From assembly GCA_963702105.1 (NCBI GenBank), contig OY969712.1:4898001-4962000 (forward strand): a DNA stretch of 64,000 nt, in the 5' to 3' direction. The stretch is from ZC4RG20 sp963702105. GTDB lineage: Bacteria > Pseudomonadota > Gammaproteobacteria > Steroidobacterales > Rariloculaceae. Position 1 is the first letter of the stretch. Every line of letters begins with the position of its first letter. The notes under the pieces are model-generated. The model was not told where the DNA came from. It was given only the letters and a program-made list of their open reading frames with translations, and did no database searches. This document shows positions 16,872 through 24,332 of this stretch, one piece after another. The position numbers and the translations under genes were made by a program.

Positions 16872-17411
16872 ATGGCCATGCCCCTACGGCTGCATCATTA
16901 CGCCTGGGTCACTCGCGACCAGGAAGCGAATCGCCGCTTCTTCGAGGAGGTGCTCGAGATTCCGCTCGTCGCGACCTGGTGCGAACGCACGTTCAGCGCG
17001 GAGGCCGGCCGCGAGCTCGAGTACTGCCATACGTTCTACCGGCTGGCCGACGGCGGCGCCCTCGCCTTCTTCCAGTTCGCCGACCCCGCGGACTACGAGC
17101 TTTTCAAACCGCGCGCGCCCAAGCAGGCGAACTACGCCCACATCGCGCTCAAGATCGACGCCGAGGGTCAGGCGCGCACGAAACGGCGGCTCGAGGCCGC
17201 GGGCGTCGCCTATCGCCTGACCGACCACGGCTATTGCCGCTCGCTCTACGTCGCGACGCCGGACGGGCTCAAGCTCGAGCTCACGGTAGATCCCGAGAAC
17301 ATTGCGGAGATCGCGGCCGCCCGCCGCGCCGATGCGCACACCGAGCTTGCGCGCTGGCTCGCCGGCGATCGGCACCCCAACAACGCCGAGCATACGAGCG
17401 TCTACGCGTGA
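16872..17411 (+). CDS. VOC (glyoxalase/extradiol dioxygenase fold) protein
   Basis: 179 residues from ATG 16872, preceded by GAGGAAG. Two beta-alpha-beta-beta-beta modules: the first starts LHHYAWVTRDQEANRRFFEE, the second YAHIALKIDAEGQ...VATPDGLKLELTVDP. Candidate metal ligands are His of LHHYAWV, His of YAHIAL and Glu of KLELTV, the usual VOC triad. Enzymes of this fold include glyoxalases, dioxygenases and epimerases, and no substrate can be assigned. The stop overlaps the start of the MetE-C-type gene (GTGA), so the two proteins are made together. Divergent from an aromatic-acid-type transporter. Confidence 0.85.
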   Translation: MAMPLRLHHYAWVTRDQEANRRFFEEVLEIPLVATWCERTFSAEAGRELEYCHTFYRLADGGALAFFQFADPADYELFKPRAPKQANYAHIALKIDAEGQARTKRRLEAAGVAYRLTDHGYCRSLYVATPDGLKLELTVDPENIAEIAAARRADAHTELARWLAGDRHPNNAEHTSVYA

Positions 17412-18427
17412 GGCTGCCGACCACCGTCGTCGGCAGTTATCCGCAGCCGGGATGGCTCGTGGACCGCGTCTGCCTCGGCGCGCGCGTGCCCCGCGTCCGT
17501 GCGCCCGAGATCTGGCGCGTCGCCCCCGATGCGCTCGAGGAGGCGCAGGACGATGCGACGCGCCTCGCCGTGCGCGACATGGAGCTCGCCGGCATCGACA
17601 TCGTCACGGACGGCGAAATCCGCCGCGAGAGCTACTCCAACCGCTTTGCCATGGCCCTCGAAGGCGTGGATCCCGAGCGGTCCGGCACGACCGTGAACCG
17701 GCTCGGGACACCGTCTGAAGTTCCGCGCATCGTCGGGCCGATCCAACGCTCGGCGCCCGTGCTGCTGCGGGATCTGCAGTTCCTGCGGCGCATCACGGCC
17801 AAGCCGGTCAAGGTCACCGTGCCCGGGCCCTTCACGATGGCGCAGCAGGCGCAGGACGAGCACTACCGCGACCCGGAGGCGCTCGCCATGGCCTTTGCGG
17901 CCGCCGTCAACGCCGAGCTGCGGGACCTCGAGGCGGCGGGTGCAGACGTGCTGCAGCTCGACGAGCCTTGGCTCGAGGCGCGGCCCCAGGAGGCCCGCCG
18001 CTATGCCGTGGCGGCCATCGACCGCGCGCTCCAGGGGCTCCGTGCCGCGACCGCCGTGCACGTGTGCTTCGGGTACGCGGCGGCCGTGCCCGAGAAGGGC
18101 GGCCGCTATGCCTTTCTGCCGCAGCTCGCGGCTTCGTCGGCGGCCCAGATCTCGATCGAGGCCGCCCAGCCGCGGCTCGATCTCGGCGTGCTGCGCGAGC
18201 TCGCGGGCAAGACCATCGTGCTCGGCGTGCTCGATCTCGCCGCCGAGGCCGTCGAGCGGCCCGAGACCGTTGCGGACCGTCTGCGCGCGGCGCTCGCGTA
18301 CACGGCGCCCGAGCGGCTCGTCGCCGCGCCGGACTGCGGCATGAAGTACCTGTCTCGCGCCGCGGCGTTCGCGAAGCTCGAGGCGCTCGTCCTCGGTGCC
18401 GCGATGGTCAAGCGCGAGCTCGAATGA
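17408..18427 (+). CDS. Cobalamin-independent methionine synthase C-terminal-domain (MetE-C) protein
   Basis: 339 residues from GTG 17408 (MRLPTTVVGSYPQPGWL), coupled to the VOC gene. It is a lone UROD/MetE-like zinc TIM barrel, without the N-terminal folate half of full MetE. All zinc ligands of the family are present: His and Cys of AVHVCFGYAA, Glu of QISIEAAQP, and Cys of AAPDCGMKYL. The homocysteine-site Asp/Glu of LQLDEPWLE is also there. Such short proteins act in thiol alkyl transfer (methionine synthesis from other donors, or coenzyme M-type reactions). With the VOC partner and the aromatic-acid-type transporter, a catabolic or demethylating role is an inference only. Confidence 0.85.
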   Translation: MRLPTTVVGSYPQPGWLVDRVCLGARVPRVRAPEIWRVAPDALEEAQDDATRLAVRDMELAGIDIVTDGEIRRESYSNRFAMALEGVDPERSGTTVNRLGTPSEVPRIVGPIQRSAPVLLRDLQFLRRITAKPVKVTVPGPFTMAQQAQDEHYRDPEALAMAFAAAVNAELRDLEAAGADVLQLDEPWLEARPQEARRYAVAAIDRALQGLRAATAVHVCFGYAAAVPEKGGRYAFLPQLAASSAAQISIEAAQPRLDLGVLRELAGKTIVLGVLDLAAEAVERPETVADRLRAALAYTAPERLVAAPDCGMKYLSRAAAFAKLEALVLGAAMVKRELE

Positions 18428-18522
18428 GCTCGAGTAGGGACTTCCGCGCGGCCTTCATGGCTGACGTTCTCGAGCTCGACCTGGACGGGCCTCGTGAAGC
18501 GCCTCGCTCGAGCGCCCTGCCG

Positions 18523-19536
18523 TCAACGCATCGCGTATTCGAGCGAGAGCGAAATGCCGCGGCCGGACGGATCGAACGCGCTGCTTCCGGGGCTGACCGC
18601 GAGGTGGCCCCGCAGGCCCGCGTCGTAATTCCGAACCGCATGGCCGACGCCGACGCCGATCATCGCCCCGGCCGTCACGTCCGAAAGATAGTGGGCGTCC
18701 TTTTCCATGCGCGCATAGGCCACCATCGTCGCGATCCCGTAGGAAAGACCTTTGACCCATAGCGCGTCATAGTGCTCGGCGACCGAGGTCGCGACCGAAA
18801 ACGCGGCCGCGGCGTGGCCCGAAGGAAACGAGTAGCTGCCGTTGAGCGGGTGAAAGTCGTGGACGCCCTGATTTGCGCGCGGCCGACTGCGGCCGACTAT
18901 GAGCTTGAGCGTCGGCACGATGAGGCCCGCGGCGATCGCAGTCGTCGTGAGGCCGTCCACGGCGACGGCCTTGGCCTTGTCATTGTGGGCGAGGTCGCCG
19001 GCCACGAGGAAACCACCTACGACTGCGGCCGCGTAACCGCGGCCAAAAGGCATGAAGTCGCTCGCGATCCTATCGGTGGTCGGAGTCCTGTGATCGTCGA
19101 CGTAATTGCGGGCGTTGTCATCGAGCCAGGCCATCGTTCCGGCGACGATCAGCGCCTTGACGCCGACCGAGCGCCACGTCTGCGAGTCCCAGCGGCCCGG
19201 GTCGGTGAAGACGTGCTTCACGTTGCCCGTGAGCACGTGCCAGTAGTCGATGCAAAAGATGCAGAGTGCCGAAGGGCTGCCGCTTCCGGCGGCCGCGCCC
19301 GAGCCGGTGACGGGCGCGGCCGCGAAGAGCGTCGTGGAGTCGGCCGCCGGCACGGTCAGCGGGACCCGCATCGTCATCTCGCTCTGCGCAGGCGCCGAGG
19401 CGGCGGAGGCCGGGGCCTCGTGCCCGGCCGCGGATCGCGCCGGGCCCGGCCCGAGAAGGACCAGCGCGCCGCAGATCCCGGCGAGGGGCCGGGCGGCGCG
19501 CGGGAGCAGGATTGGCGGGGAGCGGCGTGGGTCCAT
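18523..19536 (-). CDS. PAP2-family membrane phosphatase
   Basis: 337 residues starting at ATG 19536 behind an excellent GGAGG site. The Arg-rich N-terminus and hydrophobic stretch (RPLAGICGALVLLGPGPA) look like a signal peptide. The three PAP2 catalytic motifs are complete: KLIVGRSRP, YSFPSGHAAAAFS and ARMEKDAHYLSD. The enzyme would dephosphorylate lipid phosphates or pyrophosphates at the periplasmic face. An Ala/Ser/Pro-rich 60-residue linker precedes the core, and the C-terminus (GRGISLSLEYAMR) looks like an outer-membrane-style strand. Convergent with the MetE-C-type gene. Confidence 0.88.
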   Translation of the reverse strand: MDPRRSPPILLPRAARPLAGICGALVLLGPGPARSAAGHEAPASAASAPAQSEMTMRVPLTVPAADSTTLFAAAPVTGSGAAAGSGSPSALCIFCIDYWHVLTGNVKHVFTDPGRWDSQTWRSVGVKALIVAGTMAWLDDNARNYVDDHRTPTTDRIASDFMPFGRGYAAAVVGGFLVAGDLAHNDKAKAVAVDGLTTTAIAAGLIVPTLKLIVGRSRPRANQGVHDFHPLNGSYSFPSGHAAAAFSVATSVAEHYDALWVKGLSYGIATMVAYARMEKDAHYLSDVTAGAMIGVGVGHAVRNYDAGLRGHLAVSPGSSAFDPSGRGISLSLEYAMR

Positions 19537-19748
19537 TGCTGGCCTCCAGGGGGCGAGCGCCGGCGGGTCCTTCGGCCGGCGAATCGTGACTATAGCGGGC
19601 GGCGCTGTGCGAGACAGGTTCGTACGAGGGCCGTCCGCGTCGTCCCGCATGCGTCGCCGCATGCGTTCCGTTTTGGACGCGGCGGGGCGGCCGCATCCTT
19701 CGCGGGCGGGGGAGGGATATTCCGCGGGCGTCCGCGCTACGATGCGCC

Positions 19749-20390
19749 ATGGCCGCAAAATCACGCCGGGGCAGAGGGCGTCCGCGTCACGACAACGTCC
19801 TGACGCAGGCCGAGTGGCGCACGCTGCACGCGCTGCAGCACGGCCTCGGCAATCGCGAGATCGCCGAGCGCTCCGGGATCAGTGCCGACGCGGTGAAGTA
19901 TCACGTGCGAAACGTCGTGGCCAAGCTCGGAGTGCGCAGCCGCCGAGAGCTGCTGCATTGGTTCGCGCCCCCGAAGTCGAGCCCTCTAAAGCGCCGGGAG
20001 ACAGAGATGAGCAGCGAGTTCCGCCTGGGCCCCATCGGTCAGATTTCGCGCACCGTGAGGAACATCAAGGAAGCGGAGGCGTGGTATGGAGGCGTCCTCG
20101 GGCTTCCGCACCTTTTCAGCTACGGCAAGCTCGCCTTCTTCGACTGTGGCGGCACGCGACTATACCTCGACGAGAAGGACGAAGCGCCGGCCGCGGAGTC
20201 CATCCTGTATCTGCTCGTCGAGGACATCGAGGCGGCCCACCGGGCGCTCGCGGCGCGCGGCGTTCAGTTCAGGAACGCGCCTCATCTGATCTTCCGCCAC
20301 CCGGACGGCACCGAGGAGTGGATGGCGTTCTTCGACGATCCGGAAGGCCGGCCCCTGGCGCTCATGGCGAGGGCTCGCCCCGCGCAGTGA
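19749..20390 (+). CDS. LuxR-type helix-turn-helix fused to a VOC domain
   Basis: 213 residues from ATG 19749. Residues 18-70 are a GerE/LuxR-type DNA-binding domain: LTQAEWRTLHALQHGLGNRE, IAERSGISADAVKYHVRNVV, AKLGVRSRRELL. After a short charged linker, residues 90-210 form a VOC domain (GPIGQISRTVRNIKEAEAWY...DGTEEWMAFFDDPEGRPLAL). ATG 20007 begins the VOC part (MSSEFRLGPIG) and has GGGAGACAGAG ahead of it, so a free VOC protein could also be made. A VOC module in place of a receiver domain suggests a small-molecule-sensing regulator, for example of a metal-bound or antibiotic ligand; this is inference. Confidence 0.82.
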   Translation: MAAKSRRGRGRPRHDNVLTQAEWRTLHALQHGLGNREIAERSGISADAVKYHVRNVVAKLGVRSRRELLHWFAPPKSSPLKRRETEMSSEFRLGPIGQISRTVRNIKEAEAWYGGVLGLPHLFSYGKLAFFDCGGTRLYLDEKDEAPAAESILYLLVEDIEAAHRALAARGVQFRNAPHLIFRHPDGTEEWMAFFDDPEGRPLALMARARPAQ

Positions 20391-20505
20391 CGGGCCTGCG
20401 CCCCGATGCCAGAGACAAATCTGGCCAACCTGCCCATTTATCCGCCGTGCGCGCCCGGTCCGAATCGCGTTAAATCCGCGGCTCCGTCGAACCGGGGCCG
20501 GGCCC

Positions 20506-21864
20506 ATGACCGACGACTCGTCGCACGCGTCCTCCCAAGCCCGAATCGAATCGCTCCTCGCCCGCGTCCAGCACGAGACCCAGGTGCCCGGGATAGCCTT
20601 GGCGATCCGGATCGGCGGTCGCCGCGTCCTCGCGGCCGTGGGCACGCAGCGGGCCGGCGGGGGCGCCGCGCTCACGAGCGCATCGCGGTTTCACCTCGGC
20701 TGCGTGACGAAGCTGCTGACGGCGGCCGTGGCGCACGAGCTCGATCTGCGGGGCGCGCTCGATCTCGGTGCGTCGCTCCGCGAGTATCTGCCCGAGCTCG
20801 CGGGCAGCGTGCACGGCGAGGAAGTGAAGATGCGTCACCTGCTGGCGCATACGAGCGGTTTTCGGGGGACGGGCGTCACGATCGGCGGCACTCGTTCCCT
20901 GAGCTGGGAGGGGCTCGTCGCCTACCTCCGGGGTGCGCCCCAGCATTTCGCTCCGGGCGCCGTGTTCAGCTACGAGCATACCGAGGCGGTTCTGCTCGGC
21001 CGCATTCTCGAGCGCGCGGCCGGCCGGCCACTCATGCGGCTCGTGCGCGAGACGATCTTCGCGCCCCTCGGCATCGCTCCGGGCCGGCTCGCCGAAGCGG
21101 GCCGGGATAAGGCGTTCGCGGGGCGCCACGACTTCGACCTCGAGACGGGCCGGTTCCGCGCGCTGGGCCGCTCGCCGCGGCTTCTGCCGCCGTGGCACGC
21201 CGCGTTCTCGAACTACACGCTCTGCGTGGACGATTTACTGAAGGTCGCCGAAGCGCTGCTCGGTTCCGAACAGGGCGCGGCCAAAGCCGTTGCGCCTGCG
21301 ACGCGCGCGGCGCTCGGCGCCCCCGTCGTCCGGCTGCCGACGCTGATGAGCGCCGGCATCGCGGACCGGACGCCCGGTGCTTTCGGATCGGGCGCGGCGA
21401 TATTCCCCGGCTCGGTGACGGGCCGAGATGCGGTGACGATCGGTCAATGCATCGGCCTGTGCGTCGACGCGGCGGGCGGCATCGCGATCGCCATCGGCCT
21501 CAATGCGCGTGCGCCCCGAATCCGGGATCGCGTCGTGGGCGCCTTGCTCGGAGGCCTCGGGCCGGCGGGACCGGCGCCGCGCTGGCCATTCCTCGACGGT
21601 GTCGAGGCGCCCGCGCTGGCCGGGGACTACGTCGGTCCCGGCGGCGCCCGCGTCTGCGTCGCGGCGGCCGGGACGCGCCTGATCCTCGAGCACGGCCGCG
21701 AGGGCCGGCGCCCCGCTTTCGTCGCCGCCCTCGTGCCCGAGCGCGGCCGCGTGCGGGTGCAGTCCCCGATCCCCGATCTCAAGCTCGGATTCTTCCGCGC
21801 GCCGGGCGGCGCCGTCGGCCTCATGCTCGGCCTCGAGGCCTACCGACGAATCGCGCGCTCGTAG
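20506..21864 (+). CDS. Beta-lactamase-fold (serine hydrolase/class C-like) protein with Cys in place of the nucleophile Ser
   Basis: 452 residues. The beta-lactamase/DD-peptidase fold is clear (VPGIALAIRIGGRRVLAAVG, MRHLLAHTSGF, AVLLGRILERAAGRPLM). The SxxK motif, however, reads CVTK (Cys66, Lys69, codon TGC), and the YxN motif reads YEH (156-158). The fold therefore carries a thiol in place of the catalytic serine, so it is either a Cys hydrolase or a non-catalytic binding protein. No signal peptide is seen, so it is probably cytoplasmic. A C-terminal 100-residue domain (ALAGDYVGPGGARV) resembles the lipocalin-like DUF of esterase relatives. It stands alone, starting 115 bases after the HTH-VOC gene. 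Confidence 0.83.
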   Translation: MTDDSSHASSQARIESLLARVQHETQVPGIALAIRIGGRRVLAAVGTQRAGGGAALTSASRFHLGCVTKLLTAAVAHELDLRGALDLGASLREYLPELAGSVHGEEVKMRHLLAHTSGFRGTGVTIGGTRSLSWEGLVAYLRGAPQHFAPGAVFSYEHTEAVLLGRILERAAGRPLMRLVRETIFAPLGIAPGRLAEAGRDKAFAGRHDFDLETGRFRALGRSPRLLPPWHAAFSNYTLCVDDLLKVAEALLGSEQGAAKAVAPATRAALGAPVVRLPTLMSAGIADRTPGAFGSGAAIFPGSVTGRDAVTIGQCIGLCVDAAGGIAIAIGLNARAPRIRDRVVGALLGGLGPAGPAPRWPFLDGVEAPALAGDYVGPGGARVCVAAAGTRLILEHGREGRRPAFVAALVPERGRVRVQSPIPDLKLGFFRAPGGAVGLMLGLEAYRRIARS

Positions 21865-21935
21865 AGCCTCGCGGCCAGCCGGCATGGAGCGGGTCGTGCT
21901 GCGACTACCGGGCGGTCGCGCGCGCCGGCTGCGCT

Positions 21936-22943
21936 CTACGCAAGCTCCGGTGCCAGCGGCCGCCGCATGAGCGCCTCGACGGCTTCCTCGGGGTCGAGCC
22001 GCTCGTAGAGCACGCGGTAGATCTGCTCGACGATGGGCATCTCGACGCCGAGCCGCGCCGCGAGGCGGTGAGCCGAGCGGGCGGCGAAGTAGCCCTCGAC
22101 GACCTGTCCGATGTCGTGCCGGGCCTGCTCGATGGTCTGCCCCCGGCCGAGGGCCAGGCCGAAGCGACGGTTGCGGGAGTGGTCGTCCGTGCAGGTCAGG
22201 ACGAGATCGCCGATGCCGGCGAGCCCCATGAAGGTCTCGCGCCGCGCGCCGAGGGCGACGCCGAAGCGCGTCATTTCGGCGAGGGCGCGCGTCACGAGCG
22301 CGATGCGCGCGTTCGCCCCGAGGCCGATGCCGTCGCCGATGCCCGCCCCGATCGCGTAGACGTTCTTCGTGGCGCCGCCGATCTCGACGCCGACGAGATC
22401 CGTCGACCGATAGGCGCGGAACGTTTCCGTCGAGATCGAGGCGGCCAGCGTCGAGGCGTAAGCCTCGTCCTGCGATGCGACCGTGATGGCGGTCGGCAGG
22501 CCGGCCGCGACTTCGCGCGCGAACGTCGGCCCCGAGAGCACGGCCATGTCGAGCCCGGGCCCGAGCACCTGCAGGGTCACCTCGTGCGGCAGCAGCCCCG
22601 TCTCGAGCTCGAAGCCCTTCGTCGCCCAGGCGAGCCGCGCCGGCACATGCCCGAGCGTGCGCAGCGCCTCGAGCACGGGCCGGAACGACTGGCTCGGCAC
22701 GGCCACGAGGATGTCGTGAGCGCGCGCGACGGCCGACTCGAGGTCGGCCGTCACCGCGAGGCCCTGCGGATACTCGGCGTCCGGCAGGTAGCGTGCGTTG
22801 CGGCGAGCGCGGAGCATGTCCGCCACGTGCTCGCCGGCGCGCCCCCACAGCGTCGTCGGCCGGCCTGCCCGGGCAAATTGGATCGCCAGCGCCGTACCCC
22901 AGGAGCCGGCGCCGAGGACGGCGATCGAAGGGCTGTCGCTAAT
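21936..22943 (-). CDS. gpsA: Glycerol-3-phosphate dehydrogenase [NAD(P)+]
   Basis: 335 residues if initiated at ATT 22943. Rossmann motif AVLGAGSWGTALAI at the N-terminus, then AVPSQSFRPVL, GLDMAVLSGPTFAREV, the catalytic Lys in GATKNVYAIGAGI, and RFGVALG...GDLVLTCT. It makes sn-glycerol-3-phosphate for phospholipids. There is no ATG, GTG or TTG at the expected place: the reading frame meets the secB stop as ATTAG, so either the rare ATT start is used or an ATG inside secB (23024) adds 27 residues. Usual length is about 335-340, which supports ATT. The gene follows secB as in E. coli. Confidence 0.92.
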   Translation of the reverse strand: MSDSPSIAVLGAGSWGTALAIQFARAGRPTTLWGRAGEHVADMLRARRNARYLPDAEYPQGLAVTADLESAVARAHDILVAVPSQSFRPVLEALRTLGHVPARLAWATKGFELETGLLPHEVTLQVLGPGLDMAVLSGPTFAREVAAGLPTAITVASQDEAYASTLAASISTETFRAYRSTDLVGVEIGGATKNVYAIGAGIGDGIGLGANARIALVTRALAEMTRFGVALGARRETFMGLAGIGDLVLTCTDDHSRNRRFGLALGRGQTIEQARHDIGQVVEGYFAARSAHRLAARLGVEMPIVEQIYRVLYERLDPEEAVEALMRRPLAPELA

Positions 22944-23457
22944 GCGGTTCGCCCTGTGCGGCTTGAGGCGGCTCGGCGCCCGCGGGCACCTGCTGGTCCT
23001 GCTGCTGTTGCATCGCCTGCGCATAGAGCGCGTCGAAGTTGATGGGCTGCAGCAGCAGCTGCGGGAAGCCGCCCTTGACGACGATATCGGAAATGGCCTC
23101 GCGCGCGTACGGATAGAGGGTGGCCGGGCAGTAGCTGCCGACGAGCATGGCACGCTCCTCCTCCGAGTAGCCCTGCATCGTGAAGATGCCGGCCTGGGCG
23201 ACCTCGACGAGGAACAGCGTTTCCTGGTTGTCCTTGGCTTCGACCGTCAGCGTCAGCGTGATCTCGTGCGTATCGGGCCCGACCTCCTTGGTGTTCGAGC
23301 GCATGTTGAGCTGGGTCTGGGGCGAGACGTTGGCGTTGAAGACCTGCGGTACCTTCGGCGACTCGAAGGACATGTCCTTGAGGTAGATCTTCTGCAGGAA
23401 CAGCTGCCGGGTATTCGCCGACTCGGAGTTCGAGGACTGTGGGGATTGTTCTGCCAT
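22939..23457 (-). CDS. secB: Protein-export chaperone SecB
   Basis: 172 residues. The SecB core is unmistakable: RQLFLQKIYLKDMSFESPKV, PQTQLNMRSN, LTLTVEAKD, VEVAQAGIFTMQGY, YPYAREAISDIVVKGGFPQL and LLQPINFDALY. It forms the cytoplasmic tetramer that keeps preproteins unfolded and hands them to SecA. The C-terminal 25 residues are Gln/Pro/Ala-rich (QQQQDQQVPAGAEPPQ). Second gene after grxC in the rhodanese-grxC-secB-gpsA cluster; its stop overlaps the presumed gpsA start. Confidence 0.97.
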   Translation of the reverse strand: MAEQSPQSSNSESANTRQLFLQKIYLKDMSFESPKVPQVFNANVSPQTQLNMRSNTKEVGPDTHEITLTLTVEAKDNQETLFLVEVAQAGIFTMQGYSEEERAMLVGSYCPATLYPYAREAISDIVVKGGFPQLLLQPINFDALYAQAMQQQQDQQVPAGAEPPQAAQGEPH

Positions 23458-23511
23458 GGTGAATCGCTTCCGCTTATGTGCGTGATGGAGTGAATGAATG
23501 CCGCCCGGCGC

Positions 23512-23790
23512 TCATGGGCCGGAGGCGCCGTCCGGTTGCAGCAGCGGGTCGAGCCCGCCCTTCGAATCGAGCGCGCTGAGGTCATCGTAGCCGCCGACAT
23601 GCGTTCCGCCGACGAAGATCTGCGGCACGGTTCGGCGGCCGGAGCGTTCGATCATTTCCCGCCGCTTGTCCGGATCGAAGATCACGTCGATCTCCGTGTA
23701 CTCGACGCCCTTGCCGTCCAGCAGCCGCTTGGCTGCCGCGCAGTAACCGCAGAACGGCGAAGAGTAGATGATCACTTCTGGATGAGACAT
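23512..23790 (-). CDS. grxC: Glutaredoxin 3
   Basis: 92 residues. Thioredoxin fold with dithiol active site SSPFCGYC at the end of strand 1, the cis-Pro TVPQIFVGG and the glutathione-binding GGYDDL. It reduces disulfides and glutathionylated proteins with glutathione. Between the rhodanese gene and secB, as in E. coli. A Gly/Ala/Pro tail follows the fold. Confidence 0.96.
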   Translation of the reverse strand: MSHPEVIIYSSPFCGYCAAAKRLLDGKGVEYTEIDVIFDPDKRREMIERSGRRTVPQIFVGGTHVGGYDDLSALDSKGGLDPLLQPDGASGP

Positions 23791-23818
23791 ATGCCTATGC
23801 TATCGCCGGACGCCGCCG

Positions 23819-24238
23819 TCATTTGACGAGCGGCAGATTTTCGTCGCGCCAGGCCTTGAGACCGCCCTTGAGGCTGAAGGCGTTCTCGAACCCGGCCTTG
23901 CGCAGCATGCCCGCCGCACGACTGGACGTGGTGCCGGTGTCGCAGACCGCGATCATGATCTTGTTCTTCTGCTTCTTGACGATGCTGCGCTCCGTCATGA
24001 GCGCGTCGAGCGCGACGTTCCGGGCGTTGACGATGTGGCCGGCCTGGAAGTCCTCCGCCGAACGCAGGTCGATGACCATGGCCCCTTTATTCATGAGCCG
24101 CACGGCGTCGGCCGGGGCCACGCCGAATCCGCCGCCCGCACGGTTACGCAGCTCGAAGGCGGCGACGGCCGCGGCCATGAAGACGAGGCCGGCGACGAGG
24201 ACCGGGTGGTTGACGGCGTGTGCGGCCAAAGGGCCCAT
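23819..24238 (-). CDS. Membrane-anchored rhodanese-like protein (YibN type)
   Basis: 139 residues from ATG 24238. One N-terminal membrane helix (HPVLVAGLVFMAAAVAAFEL), then a single rhodanese domain: APADAVRLMNKGAMVIDLRS, AGHIVNARNVAL, active-site loop VCDTGTTSSRAAG with the Cys, ending LKGGLKAWRDENLPLVK. It is the counterpart of E. coli YibN, first gene of the yibN-grxC-secB-gpsA cluster. Probably a sulfur-transfer or redox protein at the inner membrane, possibly linked to the secretion machinery. Confidence 0.9.
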   Translation of the reverse strand: MGPLAAHAVNHPVLVAGLVFMAAAVAAFELRNRAGGGFGVAPADAVRLMNKGAMVIDLRSAEDFQAGHIVNARNVALDALMTERSIVKKQKNKIMIAVCDTGTTSSRAAGMLRKAGFENAFSLKGGLKAWRDENLPLVK

Positions 24239-24266
24239 GAGACGCTCCGGGTCGGCAAAGCGCGAA

Positions 24267-24272
24267 ATTATA
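24267..24272 (-). promoter_or_regulatory. TATAAT -10 box for the rhodanese-grxC-secB-gpsA cluster
   Basis: A perfect TATAAT on the minus strand, 29-34 bases before ATG 24238, in the gap divergent from envC. No good -35 was found by eye. Confidence 0.4.
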
Positions 24273-24332
24273 CCCGCTCGGGCACGGCTCCGAGGTACCT
24301 GACCGCACCCGGCCACGGTAGACTCGCCCGGC

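Noticed and set aside
18426..18477. GAGCTCGAG/CTCGAGCTC inverted pair between the MetE-C and PAP2 genes
   Set aside because: Short, 34 bases apart, self-palindromic words common at this GC, no T-run; not called a terminator.
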